A stretch of 64,000 bases of DNA from Pseudisothecium myosuroides. Its lineage: Eukaryota > Streptophyta > Bryopsida > Hypnales > Lembophyllaceae. The notes below the pieces were generated by a model that had not been told where the DNA came from, searched no databases, and worked only from the letters and a program-made list of their open reading frames with translations. Position numbers and translations under genes: made by a program. The number at the start of each line of letters is the position of its first letter. Positions within the stretch are counted from its first letter, which is position 1. Positions 47,218 through 59,419 of the stretch are shown piece by piece. Location: assembly GCA_951799445.1 (NCBI GenBank), contig OX637287.1, positions 53,225,724-53,289,723 on the forward strand, given 5' to 3'.

Positions 47218-49269
47218 TATTTATATATATCTTAAATGCTTATTTTGTCAATTTAAATGTAGGGTTTAGAAAATAACAAAATCTTATATAAAAATCCTCA
47301 TAAATTAATTCTTTTAGAATTCAAATATATATTGGAATTTTGAAAAATGCATATTAAAAAGAAGGATATTTTTTTTCATATCCACTAATAATACTAAAAT
47401 CTTTGCAAGGAAAAATGTCTTTTTAGATTATTTTAGGGAAAGTTCTATGGTGGACATTTTTTTTCGGGGAGGAAGGGGGAACTTGCTTGAACTCATTTTC
47501 ATTGAATGGTGTTGGATATTCTTTTCTAGTAATATTTTTGACTTTCATGTATAAGAAATTGACAAATCCATGTAGTGTATTTTGTCAATTTTTTCTTGAT
47601 CTAAAATTTAGCCATGAATATGTTATTACTTGAATTTGTGTCCAACTAATGAAATGAATCTTATCAAGATTAGTTTCTATTCAAATTTGAAACTTTCAAA
47701 AATTTCAAAATTGAATGTTTTATAGAAATTTGAACTTTAGGCCTATAATCGTGGAATGCTAATTTTTTAATTTTAGAATGATTTAGTAAAAAAATGAACA
47801 ATATAAATCATGATGTTTTTTATGACAATATAAATCTACAAATAAGTTTCCAAATTTTTTGAGCATATATATGCATTTGATATGAATTGTATCATTTTTT
47901 GTTAAAAAATTCACAATATTTTCAAAAAAATGAGAAAAAATGAGAAATTTTTATGACTATTATATGACATAATATCATTTTTCTACAAATAAATCACATT
48001 TATAGATTGTTGCAAAATGAATTTCTTAAAAAATAGTTATAGGCTTGTCTTTTAAGGATTATAAGTTTATAGTTTTAACACCCACCAATTGTCATACTAC
48101 ACTTTAGAGGTATATGTTGACCACTAGTTGGCATTGAAGCCTATATTTTTTAATACATAAATCCGAGAGATCTTCAATATTTGATTGCAAAGTTGATGGT
48201 ATGCCCCACTTGTTTTTTTAAATCCCATTTTTTGTTTCAAAAACTTTTCAATTCTCTCAATTAAAAAAAATCCAATCCAAATTTTTGAACTTTTGTTTCA
48301 AAAATCAATTGAGCTCCAAAGGTTTTCAATTGGTTCCTTCAAAAAACTTTTCAACACCCTTAATTGAAAGGACATTGAACTCACTATGGATCGAAACCCC
48401 ATGTTTGCAAAGTGGATTCTACATTCCATGCATTTTTATATGTTCCATTGATTGCCTCAAAATTCTTGTAGCTCATGTTTTTAATTCCAAATTTTTCCAA
48501 ATTTTCTTTCAGAATTAATTGAACCTTAAAGAATTTGCACTAGTTCCCTCAAAAAACTCTTCAATTAAAGACATTGAATTATCTATAGGTTTTGATTTCA
48601 ATCGTGAAACTTTGAAATTATATTATATTTTTCATGACTTCATTTCATTAGTTTTTATTTTTGGCTTCATTTTATTATTTTAATCCTAGCTTCATTCCAC
48701 CTTTTTTGTTTTGGCTTCATTCAACCAATTTTGTCATAGCTTCATTCCATCATTCTAGTCTTAGCTTCAATTTTAGTCATGGCTTCAAAGGCCTATATGA
48801 AAATTGATTGAAATGATGTGTTCAATTGCAATGACTCCCAATCTAGGTTCAATCTTATGTGTATGTCCTAAGGGTTTTGTGAGGTCTTATTTCATATTTT
48901 AGTTTATGTTACAATTTTCTAATTGTTATGCAACTTCAATCTGTAATTATTGAATTGGAAAATTACAATCAATAGACTCTCTTCTTATTTGCTATTTTTC
49001 CTTCTGAAAATTTTCCATTTTGCATTGAATTCTGTTGAATTTTGAGTCTGCAATTTTATTTTAATTGGATTTTTTATGTCTAAGAAGGAGGCTCTTTGCT
49101 TACTTTGTTATTTTATTGTCATGATTGTAATTATAAAATAGGTTTTCTTCAATCTAAATTGAGCTCTTATTGTTATCGTCCATTCATATCTTTGTAAGTA
49201 ATTTAGTTGTCTTGTGATTTTAGCAAAAGTTGAATATCAAATTTATACCAATTTTAACCACAAGGTTAA
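47218..49269. repeat. AT-rich DNA with a degenerate TTCATT-rich tandem region
   Basis: Around 48630-48790 the motif TTTGGCTTCATTC or TAGCTTCATTCCA recurs about seven times with irregular spacing. No gene or bounded element was seen elsewhere in this stretch. Confidence 0.55.
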
Positions 49270-50365
49270 CTCCTAAAGTCTCAAGGCCTTCTCTTGCTCA
49301 AAATCCACTTAAAACTAACATATCTACTACTACCATGCAAACAAAGAAATGTTTTCCTTGCAACAATCCAACCATAGAATCTTGCACTACTCTTTATAAG
49401 AGTATGTGATACAATTTTGCATAGTTTGACCATATAAATCATAAGATATTAGTTGTAGAAGTTGAAGAAAAAATATTTTTGGACTCCATTTGAGAACTCC
49501 AAATTAGTTTGATTGCCATTTGTGGGAAATTTTTGCCTTAAAGATTTTCAATTCAAAAATCTACAATAATGAAGACCATAAAATGTGTACATCTCAACCA
49601 ATTTTTCAAGGTAACAAAGATGTGGAACACCACTAATAAAATCATACAATTCTAGAGGGTGCTTTGAATTTACAATATACTATACTTTTAGCAAACATTG
49701 TTTCTACTACATAATTTCTCAAAACAAGAATTCCAATAGGCAATAGTAGATTGAAATATTTATTCATTCTTCACAAGTATGAAAAGATTAAAAATGAAAA
49801 ACTGAAATCCTCTTATTTCTATACAAATTAGAAGGCTAATGCAAACATCCATCGCTTAAGATATTGGACATCATAAAATGAAGAGTTCCATTAGGTTCCT
49901 CTTTTGTTCTCATCATATTTTGATTTGGTTCCCAACTATAGTTCCCCTCTAAGGGAATGCCTTAAAACCTTACAATGGGTTTGAGTCTTCGAGAGACTTT
50001 GTTTGTTTACAATCTTTTGAATTAGAAAGTATATTTTATACCATTAAAAGCGCATTTTTAGGACATTATAATTGACAATCAAAGTTTCTATGACAATGTT
50101 GTGTCAAAAGTTCACATTTTTTCACTCTCTTGACCTTCCCCTTGCCCCTTTCTTTGCCCCTTTGGAAGTCAAAAAATGTTCTTACACCCATCTTGCCCCT
50201 CTAATTTCTAAATTGTAAGTGCAATTTGGGATAAAAGTCACAAGCAAAGGTCTTATGATTATGCATCTCCAAAAATAGTTTCATAAAATTGCAGAAGAAA
50301 TTGGAACAATAGGAGCCTATCCAAAATCTATTTTTTCCCCTAGAGGGACAATGGGACTTTTGGAG
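49270..50365. mobile_element. TTAA-flanked MITE family, copy 6
   Basis: The ends are CTCCTAAAGTCTCAAGGCC and GGGACTTTTGGAG, with TTAA at 49266-49269 and 50366-50369. At 1096 bp it is the longest copy, with more divergent termini, hence probably older. Non-coding. Confidence 0.75.
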
Positions 50366-50369
50366 TTAA

Positions 50370-52309
50370 ATTGAAGGAACAACCATACAATATTCATTAC
50401 ATAAGTTGTAATTTGGACAAAAAAACTCTGAAACAAATTCATTTGAAATGGATTTGTTCCAGTCATATTATAATTCATACCCCCCCAAAGTTAAAATTCT
50501 CTAAAGTATACCACCCTATTAGAATATTAGGCCACCACCTAACTATTTTTACTAGTCTACAAATGAACCCGTCATGACTATGTAAGAAGCCTATTTGCAG
50601 CTTCACTAGCTTGTTTGAATGAATAAAGAAAAAAACTATTTAAGATGTGTCAATGGCACAATTGGAGTGTGCAAGTGACAACTTTGGATTGCCTTAGTGG
50701 TTGCATTAGAGTCATGGACTTCTTGGATGTAAACCAAGTAAAGAACTTGCCAATTTTATAGGCTTAACATTGCAACTAGTTAAGATAAATCTTGTGGCCA
50801 TTTCAAGTGAGTGAGATGAATGAGTGCCTATCAATCTTTAGTGGCATTTATGGGCTTCAAGATTGATCATTCCAAGAATTCATAAATTTCTCATTCTTTG
50901 TCAAAATAATATAAGACCATACTCTATTCCTTTGTATATTATTTCTCCATGTTTGAATTTTTTTTCTATTTGTCTTCAACCCTCTAAAGCCGACATCAGA
51001 TATAGTAGCCAAAGTAGATTGACAATCTTATAGGAACAATACGATCATTCTTTAATTAGTCTTGTAAGAACTTGCCTTCCTCTACCTTAGATGGCATCAA
51101 AAGAAGCTAATGCTTTACTAAGGTAGGATGGCCTAAAATTGTTTTAGCCAAATTGTAATCCCTATAGTTAAACCAGTTCTAATTTATTTGACCATAATAT
51201 CATTATTGTATTAATTATCACATAGAAACAATTTGAATGTAAAATAGGGTCTCCATATAGGTTTTATATTTTGAGCATATAAAGCAAAACAATATAAAAG
51301 TTAAAAAATTATATAAAATATTTGGAAGTAACTCCCTAAATAGAGTAGGAATCCTCTTGAAATTTTAATACCTTCCTTCTAACCTTCTCAGCTTTTATTT
51401 TTCTCATTTGAAATGGCTAGAATTCTAAACAATCTAGTATGAGTATTTTTTTTTTGAAATAAATTTACACTCTTTTGTATACATTGAATTTTCATTCATG
51501 ACTTTTCACGTTCCATCCATTTTTATGGACTTAAATATCTTTGTCACTTTATAAAAGATCATTTTTTACACTTTCCAAATAAATGAAATTAGAAATCTCA
51601 GTCCATAGGATTGAATTGGTTGTTGAATTACAATTCAAAGAATTCATTGGATGAAATTATGTAGTGAAAACACATTCACTAGTAGAATTATAGACCCTAA
51701 AGACCATACCTTAAAGACTAAAGTTGGAACAATAGTTGACTAAGTAGACAACAATTTCATTTCAAGCTAACTTGGTTCCTACATTGATTTGCAAAGAATC
51801 TTGCATGCCCCACGTGTTAAACTCTCTACCCTTTGGGCTCTTTGAGCTTGATGTCATGCTTAATTTGAGTATGGCGCTATAATACTACTTTGATTTAGAT
51901 ATTTTGGGTAGCCAAGTAAATGTTGATTGTTCCTAATAACTTCTTCAACATACTCAAATTAGCTTCAAATTAGATTTACAACTAAAATGGCAAATAATTT
52001 TTTTTAGAGTTTTGTATGGTGAGGGGCCCAAATACCCCAATGCCAAGAAATGCCCACCTCTCGTGATGAAGGTGTGGATTTGAGTGTTGCTATTTATATT
52101 AGCCAAGAATTTCACTTTAAGGCCTTGTATATGTATATCACATGTGTGTATCATTTGGTCTAATACATACTAATATGAATTGACTTAATTGTGGAATTTA
52201 TTTTGTTGTGAAATTAAATTATTTTATGTATGAACTTAAAATTGATGAGGTAAAAATTAGTTCAATAAAATTTTAATTTGTAAATAGTTTTCACATGTGA
52301 CAAACTTGA
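50370..52309. other. AT-rich DNA, nothing recognised
   Basis: There are short open frames only, up to 68 codons. No bounded repeats were found. Confidence 0.6.
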
Positions 52310-52559
52310 CTAAGAAGCAATGAACGGGGAGTACCGGCATTTAGTTACAACCTAGCCGGTTGATTTTGAGAATTTTCGATTGAGATAGAAAAGTTTTGGC
52401 AAAGGTTCCGGATGAAAAAAACATTTTCGGAAATGGACTGGTTAGGAAAATAAAATGTCGGTTTTTTTCCGTCCACCCTAGGAGCATGTCGGAAAATTAC
52501 CAATTCAAAATTCATGAATCCAGTTTTTAGCCGGCTGGGATTATACTTTGTAGGAAATT

Positions 52560-52730
52560 TTTTATATAGTAAATGCTTTTTATTTTTTTATTCTATGTTT
52601 TTTTATTTCATATATATATATTTTTTTATTTCATATATATATATTTTTTTTTTATTTCATATATATATATTTTTTTAATTTCACATATATATATACATAT
52701 ATATATTTTTTATTTTTTATTTTTTACTTT
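52560..52730 (+). repeat. AT-rich tandem repeat in the hAT left arm
   Basis: About four units of ATTTCATATATATATATTTTTT type, each roughly 27 bp, end in a TATA tract. A 73-codon frame over it is low-complexity and not a gene. Confidence 0.85.
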
Positions 52731-52754
52731 TGCTGTCCTAACTCCTAAGTTAGG

Positions 52755-52830
52755 ACACCTCACAGACTCACTATCTCTCACTATCTCTCACTAACTCTCA
52801 CTAACTCTTTCATTAACTCACTAACCCTTT
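52755..52830 (+). repeat. CTCACTA-type minisatellite
   Basis: CTCACTATCT and CTCACTAACT units of about ten bases are repeated, directly after the AT tract, in the hAT left arm. Confidence 0.75.
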
Positions 52831-54712
52831 TTTTTAATTCTGTCTTTTACTTCTAATTAGGCATTTGTTTGGGGTTTGGGGCGGCTGGGTCAGGGACTCA
52901 GGGTTTAGGGCAGGAGCCTCGTAGCCAACGCGTGCCATGAGCCATCTCTCAGTCTCTCACAACGTCTCTCTCACAGGCGCAGTCTTGCTCTCGCAAACTC
53001 GCAGTTGCCATTTTTTTTGCTTTTCGCTCCATTTCTCCTCAATCGCATTCTCGGCTTCTTGCACCTGAATTGGATTCTTGCTCGGTCCCCCAGCCGCTCC
53101 AGCCGCTCCTCAATCGCATTCTTGCTCGGTCACTCGGTGTGAGCCCTCAAGTTAGCACTTAGAACTCTGGGTTTATTTTTCGCGATTATTATTAGTTTTT
53201 AGTATTAATTCATGCAAAATAGCATGAATAAGTCAGTTGAGAGAAGTTTGGTGGAAGTCCCTGCCAGATTAGCGAGGAGTTGTCCTAAAATCACGGGAAG
53301 CACAAAATATAATGTTTTTCTAGGTTTAGGTCTTAGTTTAGTATCTTATAGTCCGAATTAGCGTTTACGAGAGATGTGAGGATGCGAGAGTTAGTCAGCT
53401 ATAGTATCTGATCCATGTAAAACTCGACATGTAGAGTGCATGTGACAGCCTGGCTAAATTACCAAAGTCTATATACAGGTTTAGAAGTGTCTAGATCCAA
53501 TTTATGTGAAATTTGGGCTAGTTATGTGAAGACCTGCAAATGTTGAAGAATACGAACCAGAATGCAAAGTAGAAGAAGGGCGAGGTGATTGGAGCTTACA
53601 AAAAGGTGCTTTTAGGGTAAAAGCATGCCAAGAGGTCAACAACGGAACTAATCATTCACGACAAACCCCGGGTACCAGACTAATTTCTCCCTCGGGCGGA
53701 AATTATTAAGGAATTGCTAAATTTAGCAACCTTATTGGAGGTTTGATTTTGCCCTTAGCTTTTAGACACTTCCTAGAAGATTGCCTAAAAGTTTCGGGAT
53801 TTTACAAAACTCCACGATGACTCCATGGGAAGTCAATCGCCTTTGAAACTGATAGTAATTTCCTAGAAATTACCCACAGTGCGGTAAAATCTCACTAAAA
53901 ATTAGATTAGAGTTTTATATATTAAATAAGCGACCAGTCAAGTTTGAAGACTTTTCGATAGTCAGAAGTACCAGAATCGACAACGACATCGAATTTAACA
54001 AGAATTTACAACATGGCGGCGGGTTGACCGACGAACCAGGAGGTGGCGGTGTCCGAATGTCACAAAAAAGGAATGTTTTCTTACTCTCACGAACCTTCCA
54101 GGCAACCCTAGCTAGTCAGTTTTCTCGGGAAACTCAAATTCCATTAGTTGGGATTTTGACTTTTCTTTGAAAGTTACCGTGAGTGGTTTTTATACATATT
54201 TACAGCCTGGAAGTGGGGGGTAAGGGATCCGCCAGACTAATTGGGGTCTTCTGAACGCGATGGCGCAATTGGTTTTCAATTTGGAGTTGTTCTTAAGAAG
54301 ATAGGAAGAGTTCAGCCGTAAGTTTGACTTTTTTAGAGTAATTAGCGGTAATTCAAAGTTATTTCACAAAATATCTTGGTGAAAGTCGAAGATTGGATTT
54401 AGTTAAGATTTCAAATCTTTCCTTTAAAAGCCAATTTAGATTAAATTAAGAATATTTGGAAATATCCTAGGGTTGTTTGCAAAATATCTCAAGGTCAAAA
54501 TAGTTAAATTCCTAAATATCTTTGGGAAAATCTTAGATTTTATTTTGGACAAGATTTCCTTTCTAATTAAGGCTTGTTCTAGAAAATTTTAAAGATTAAA
54601 CAAAGATTATTTAGGAAATATCTTAGGGTAGTTTAGAATTTAGTTTAGGTTAGTTTTTGAGTAAGAAGACCAAATATCTCATGGTAAACTAAGTAGTGGG
54701 GCCTTCTAGCGA

Positions 54713-54721
54713 GTATATAAG
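54713..54721 (+). promoter_or_regulatory. Possible TATA box in the LTR-type insertion
   Basis: GTATATAAGGCC lies 5' of a moderately GC-rich, leader-like stretch containing two inverted CTACCGACACTCTGTCGGAG-type hairpin motifs (about 54767-54790). This is consistent with an LTR promoter. Confidence 0.4.
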
Positions 54722-55143
54722 GCCTCGCCGCGAAGTTTGTCGTACCCCATTTTGTTCATTATCTGCCTACCGACACTCTGTCGGAGTACAGACACTCTTT
54801 CTTTGTTCCATTTGCTTACCGGCTTTGTCGGAAGCAATTAAGCTAGACCAAATTTTGGTCATCTTTGCTCATTCTCGTTTTCTTTGTTTTCCTTTAGTGA
54901 GGATTTGGGTTAAGGACTCGGGGTTTCCTTTCAACCTTCACAACCACACTAAGCCACACTTTTGGGAAGTCTCATCCCCCAAAACTTGCATACATTGTTT
55001 CCATACTAATTTCGTGTTCTTGCAACAGCTATTGAGTTAGGACTCTTAAGGCGGTAAAGCTAGTCTTTACCAAAAGATTCTCACACTCAAACCATTAGCC
55101 AAACTTCGTTGTATAACAAAGTTTGGTTTGATTTAATCCTTAA

Positions 55144-56062
55144 CCCCTAAAGGACCAGCATGCATTTTTTAGCCGTATAGAAATTTTGGGCAGGTCCGTG
55201 TGACTAGAGATTTCCATATTTTAAGCTGAAATTTTAATAGAAGGTGGGCGCGAGGAATATCTTTCATATGCACAAAATTTCAGCACATTTGGAAATAGGA
55301 GTCAAAAGTTATGGCCAAATATGTTATTTATTTTCGTAATTGGGCAGTCCGGGCAGCAAGAAAAATTTGGCAAAAATTTGATTTTTTTTTTTTAATATTT
55401 TTTTTTTGTAGATTATATTTTTGTCTATTTGGAAAGCTTTGATTCATTTCATTTGGATTTGTTAAGAAAAAGTTATGGACATTCTTGTTTTTCGGGCAGT
55501 TAGAGCATCTTCTTGAAAAAAATAACTTGTAAAATTCATTTCTAAATGCAATTTTAAAAAAATAAAAAATCTCATGGTTTAGTTTATTTGATAGAACAAT
55601 CTCACCATTGGGATTAGTGTATTTTAATTCCATCTAAAATATATTAATGTTTTAGATTTTCCTTCTATCTCGTACCTACTTCTACTTAATAAATTTTTTA
55701 GGAATGATAATTAAGTTTTTTTGAATATTTTTTTTTTCCCTAGACTCTCAACTCAATTCTCCACTATAAAGATTTGAAGCACAAAACTTTGTAGTGCAAA
55801 AATTTTAAGTGCAAAATGTTTAAAGTCAAAAAATCTAGTCCTGCAATGTGCTGAAATACTTGTTTTTTCCACTTTAAACGCAGATATCTTGCAATCTGAG
55901 CGGTCAAAAATTCTGAAATGTTTTCCACACATTCTCATACTGGTTAGGTGTAAGATCCTACGGTTAGATGTGAAAAAAAAATTCATTTTTTTTTACTCCT
56001 TGCTATAGAAATGGCAGTTTTGATGGTTTTTTGGCAGAAAAAAAGCCTTGGGCCTTTAGGGG
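55144..56062 (+). mobile_element. TTAA-flanked MITE (CCCCTAAAGG family), copy 7
   Basis: It begins CCCCTAAAGGACCAGCATG and ends GGGCCTTTAGGGG, with TTAA at 55140-55143 and 56063-56066. It is 919 bp and very similar to copy 3 in inverse orientation, so probably recent. It is nested in the LTR-type insertion inside the hAT element. Confidence 0.9.
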
Positions 56063-56064
56063 TT

Positions 56065-56195
56065 AATGTTCGGTTCAACACTTTCATGTGTACCTCCTTT
56101 AAGAATTAAAAACATTTGATACCTTGGGAATTATTTTAGTCCTTAATGTTCGGTTCAAACACTTTCATGTGTACCTCCTTTAAGAATTAAAACAT
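56065..56195 (+). repeat. Direct duplication beside the TTAA insertion
   Basis: TTAATGTTCGGTTCAA, followed by CACTTTCATGTGTACCTCC, occurs twice about 78 bp apart, right of the inserted element, with only single-base differences. Confidence 0.85.
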
Positions 56196-56752
56196 TCCTA
56201 CAGCCACTTGGAACCATTCTTGACAAGTTTTAGCCTGGGGTTGCTCGTGCATGGCGAAGCTTTTACCTCAACTGAAATTTACTTTGAACTTGAAGGAATA
56301 AATTGGAAAACACCCTTGGTGCGTTGGCTATTTAAGCCAACGACTCACGCCCAGTGGTTCCTTTTCTTCCGCCGAAAATTGCTCATTTCGTTGTTTTGCT
56401 CTCATTGCCAAAGTCACAAGTTTTAGAGTTTTGTTTAGTTTACCACTTTAGCCCAAAAATCCTAAAACATTAGTTTAGTTTAGTTGCTCATTCCCAAAAC
56501 CTTTAGATTGATAGTTTATCCTTTGTCTTAGTAAGTTCTCTCTGTTAGTTTTGTTTTGTTTTGATAGTTATTCTAAAGATACCAAAATACCCTTGAATTT
56601 AGTTTGAACTCCTTGATTAAACCCTTACCAGAATCCATAAAAATTAGAATAGTAGAACCCTTTTTAGATTAGTTTAGTTCCCTCTTAGTTAATTAGTTTC
56701 CTTTCTTTTTTTTCAACCCCTAGATTAGATTAAGATAGGATTGAAGTTCAAA

Positions 56753-56812
56753 GACCAGAACCAGCAGCATACGACCAGAACCAGCAGCATAAACCAGAAC
56801 CAGCAGCCATAC
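56753..56812 (+). repeat. Three 20-bp tandem repeats
   Basis: GACCAGAACCAGCAGCATAC occurs three times in a row with one or two changes per copy. Confidence 0.9.
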
Positions 56813-56940
56813 GGCCAAGGTTTGGGGCGGGTATCGGAGGTTGGAGGCGGGTAGCGGAGGTTCGGCAGTAGGGGAATGGGGGGAGAACAACCAGGAGCAA
56901 CGAGGGAACCAATCACGCCCCGCCACGTGGCATCACCGTA

Positions 56941-57082
56941 CCAGTTCAGAAACTCTTGCATCCAGGGGTACCAGTTTAGAAACTCTTGCATCCAGGGGTC
57001 CAGTTTAGAAACTCTTGCATCCAGGCCGGTCTAGTTCAGAAACTCTTGCATCCAATCGGTCCAGTTCGGAAACTCTTGCATC
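56941..57082 (+). repeat. Five tandem repeats of about 30 bp
   Basis: CCAGTTCAGAAACTCTTGCA followed by TCCAGGGGT-like spacers starts at 56941, 56971, 57000, 57031 and 57061. The core is nearly invariant while the spacer varies. Degenerate fragments follow to about 57130. Confidence 0.92.
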
Positions 57083-58117
57083 AGTTCAAAAATTGTGTCC
57101 AGCTCTCAAGCTCTTGTGTCCAGTTTCAAGCTCTCAAAACTTTGAAGGAAACTAACTCAATATCCCTTAAAACAAATTAAGGATATAACAAGGCCTAGGC
57201 AGTTGATCGCCACGCCAACCAATTTTAAGTTTGGTTCTAAAATTGACCATCACTCTTAAAATTCAACACTCACTATATACACACGCGAGCTTATGAGAAC
57301 TCCATAGCCACAACAACAATTGACAACCAAAACTTGAAGAAAAAACCACTTAAAGAAGACGAAGTGGCGGCTTGGGAATAATTAGATTAAAAAACTAGTT
57401 TTCTCAAAGAATCTCACTATTCATGTTGGCTTGATGTTTTGTTTTTCACTATTCCTTTTGGATTTGGCGCGGTTTTTTATTCTTTTTCTATTCATTTGTT
57501 TTGTTTTGTTGTGCTTTTCCTATTCGTTTTAGATTTGTTTTGGTTTTTATTCCGTTACTATTCATTTATTATTCATTCAAGACAAATTATTTTTGTTTTT
57601 CTACTATTCACCTACTATTCATTTAGAATAGTTCTTTGATTTTATTCCTTTTACTATTGAAGAATTTGGTTTTTTCTATCAATTAGTATTTTTGGAAGAA
57701 ATTAGTTGGTCTTGTTGACTTGGGTTTTTGTTTTATTGGCCTAATAAGCCAAATAGGAAAAGACAAAAAGTCAACAAAAAACAATAGATTAATCCAACAA
57801 AAATAATAGACTAATGAATAACAAATAAATTGATTATTCATTGGAATATTATTAATTTGGAAGATATTAATCTTTTAAAATTAATTCTTAAATTAAAACA
57901 AATATTCAAGGTGGTTAGAAATAGGACCTTGAAGTTATTTTAATTCAACGAGTTATTTAAAAATCAACTAAAAACCATTAGAAGTTTAACATAAATTCCT
58001 AAAAACAAAATAATTAAGTTAAATACTTAGACTAACCCATTTATTGTAGGAAATCAGCTAAATTAATGTAGGGAAAGGATTTTTCCACACATTTTGACAC
58101 TAAACTTTCATCGACAG

Positions 58118-58200
58118 GCGGAGTACCCATGATGGAAAACGACGTCTATTTTGAGTCTATTATGCTGGTGATCTGCGATGACGGGACCATAGACCCTGAG
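58118..58200 (+). other. Exon-like segment in the LTR-type insertion
   Basis: An 83-bp GC-richer block is bounded by CAG on the left and GTATGT on the right, with an open frame (ENDVYFESIMLVICDDGTID). Surrounding DNA is AT-rich. It looks like an internal or captured exon, but no protein family is recognised. Confidence 0.35.
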
Positions 58201-59419
58201 GTATGTTAATTTTACCCTTTGCTTTTGCTTTGTTTTTGTTTTCAAATTAAAGTTAGAATCTTTGCTATTAGAAGTTAGTTTTTAGAGTAGAATTTAGAAT
58301 TTAAGTTAGATTTAGAACCTAATAAATAATTTAGGAGTTATAAAACCAAATCATACTTAAAATTTAACCCAATATCGAAAATTACCAATAATTAACCATA
58401 ACCCCCCGTTGGATGATAATTTAAGATTTTCATCCAAAGGAACCTTTAAGGAATCTTTTTAGGCAGAAATCATACAAGGAATCTATAAAGATTCCAAAAT
58501 CCCTTTTTATTTTTGAAAAATACTTTATTTTTGAAGGATAAAAGGTTGGATGAAGTTTGAGATCAATTTTGGATGAAAAACATCCAATTAGGTCAAAATC
58601 CCGATTAGTCTTAAAAATCCGTAACTTAAAGGAACTAATAACTTAACCTTAGAATTTAGACTTATTTTGGATTGATTTGTTATTTTAGATTAGTGGATGA
58701 AGGTTAGCACAACTAAAGGGCCGAACGTACCTCGTGGTAACTTTTGCTAGGAATCTTGGAATCTAGTTTTCTTCACCATTCTGGGAAGGGAAAATTATAT
58801 TCTAAAAGGCTACTTAGATACAATTTTAGTTAGATTAGATTTTGTTTTCTTCCTTTGTTTTTTACCTAACCATAACGTTTAATTAATTAACCCATAGTTT
58901 TTCTTAGAATTAGTGGAATTTTACAGGATTATCAGTCACAAAAAGTGTCCATTGCTTGGAAGGCGAACACTTACTTAGGAACCACCCAATTAGGAGTAAA
59001 ATCTCCAACGAAACTACCGCTAGAGCCCGTGGGTAACTTTCTGACTCAAGGGTGGAGTTAGAAACACTCACACTCGGTCGCTCCTGAATCACATTCTTGC
59101 TCGCTCTTCAATCGCATTCTTACTCAGTCCCTCTTGTTTGGTCGCTCCTCAATCGCTTGCACTCTTGCTAAGTTCCTCAGCCGCCCTCACGAAGTCACAT
59201 TTTCTTGAATCACGAATACTCCCTGCAGGTATATGATTTGGTCCTTGCGCTGGTGGGTGTCAACTTGCATGAGTGTATGACTTACTTTAGCATTGTGCGG
59301 GGCTGCGGTTTTAGGATTGGAGAGTTCATGTTTCACTATTGAAATCGTGTAATTGAGGTCTAACTTTGGGTTTACGTTTAACTTACAAGAAATCAGGGAC
59401 AACAGAGTAACCAGGGTTC

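Larger units (their letters stand above)
53138..59072. mobile_element. LTR-type insertion without recognised coding domains
   Basis: The termini TGTGAG...CTCACA start with TG and end with CA as LTRs do, and CTCGG is duplicated on both sides (53133-53137 and 59073-59077). The 5935 bp include a nested TTAA element (919 bp), leaving about 5 kb. Two TATA-like sites followed by leader-like sequence lie at about 54713 and 56327. I found no gag, protease, integrase or RT motifs, no clear internal LTR pair and no primer site, so it may be a very large solo LTR or a non-autonomous derivative. Confidence 0.65.

Noticed and set aside
52573..52794. 73-codon open frame rich in Phe, Tyr and Ile
   Set aside because: It is a translation of an AT tandem repeat.
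56725..56991. Minus-strand frames with repeated MQEFLNWY
   Set aside because: Produced by the 30-bp DNA tandem repeat, not a repeat protein.
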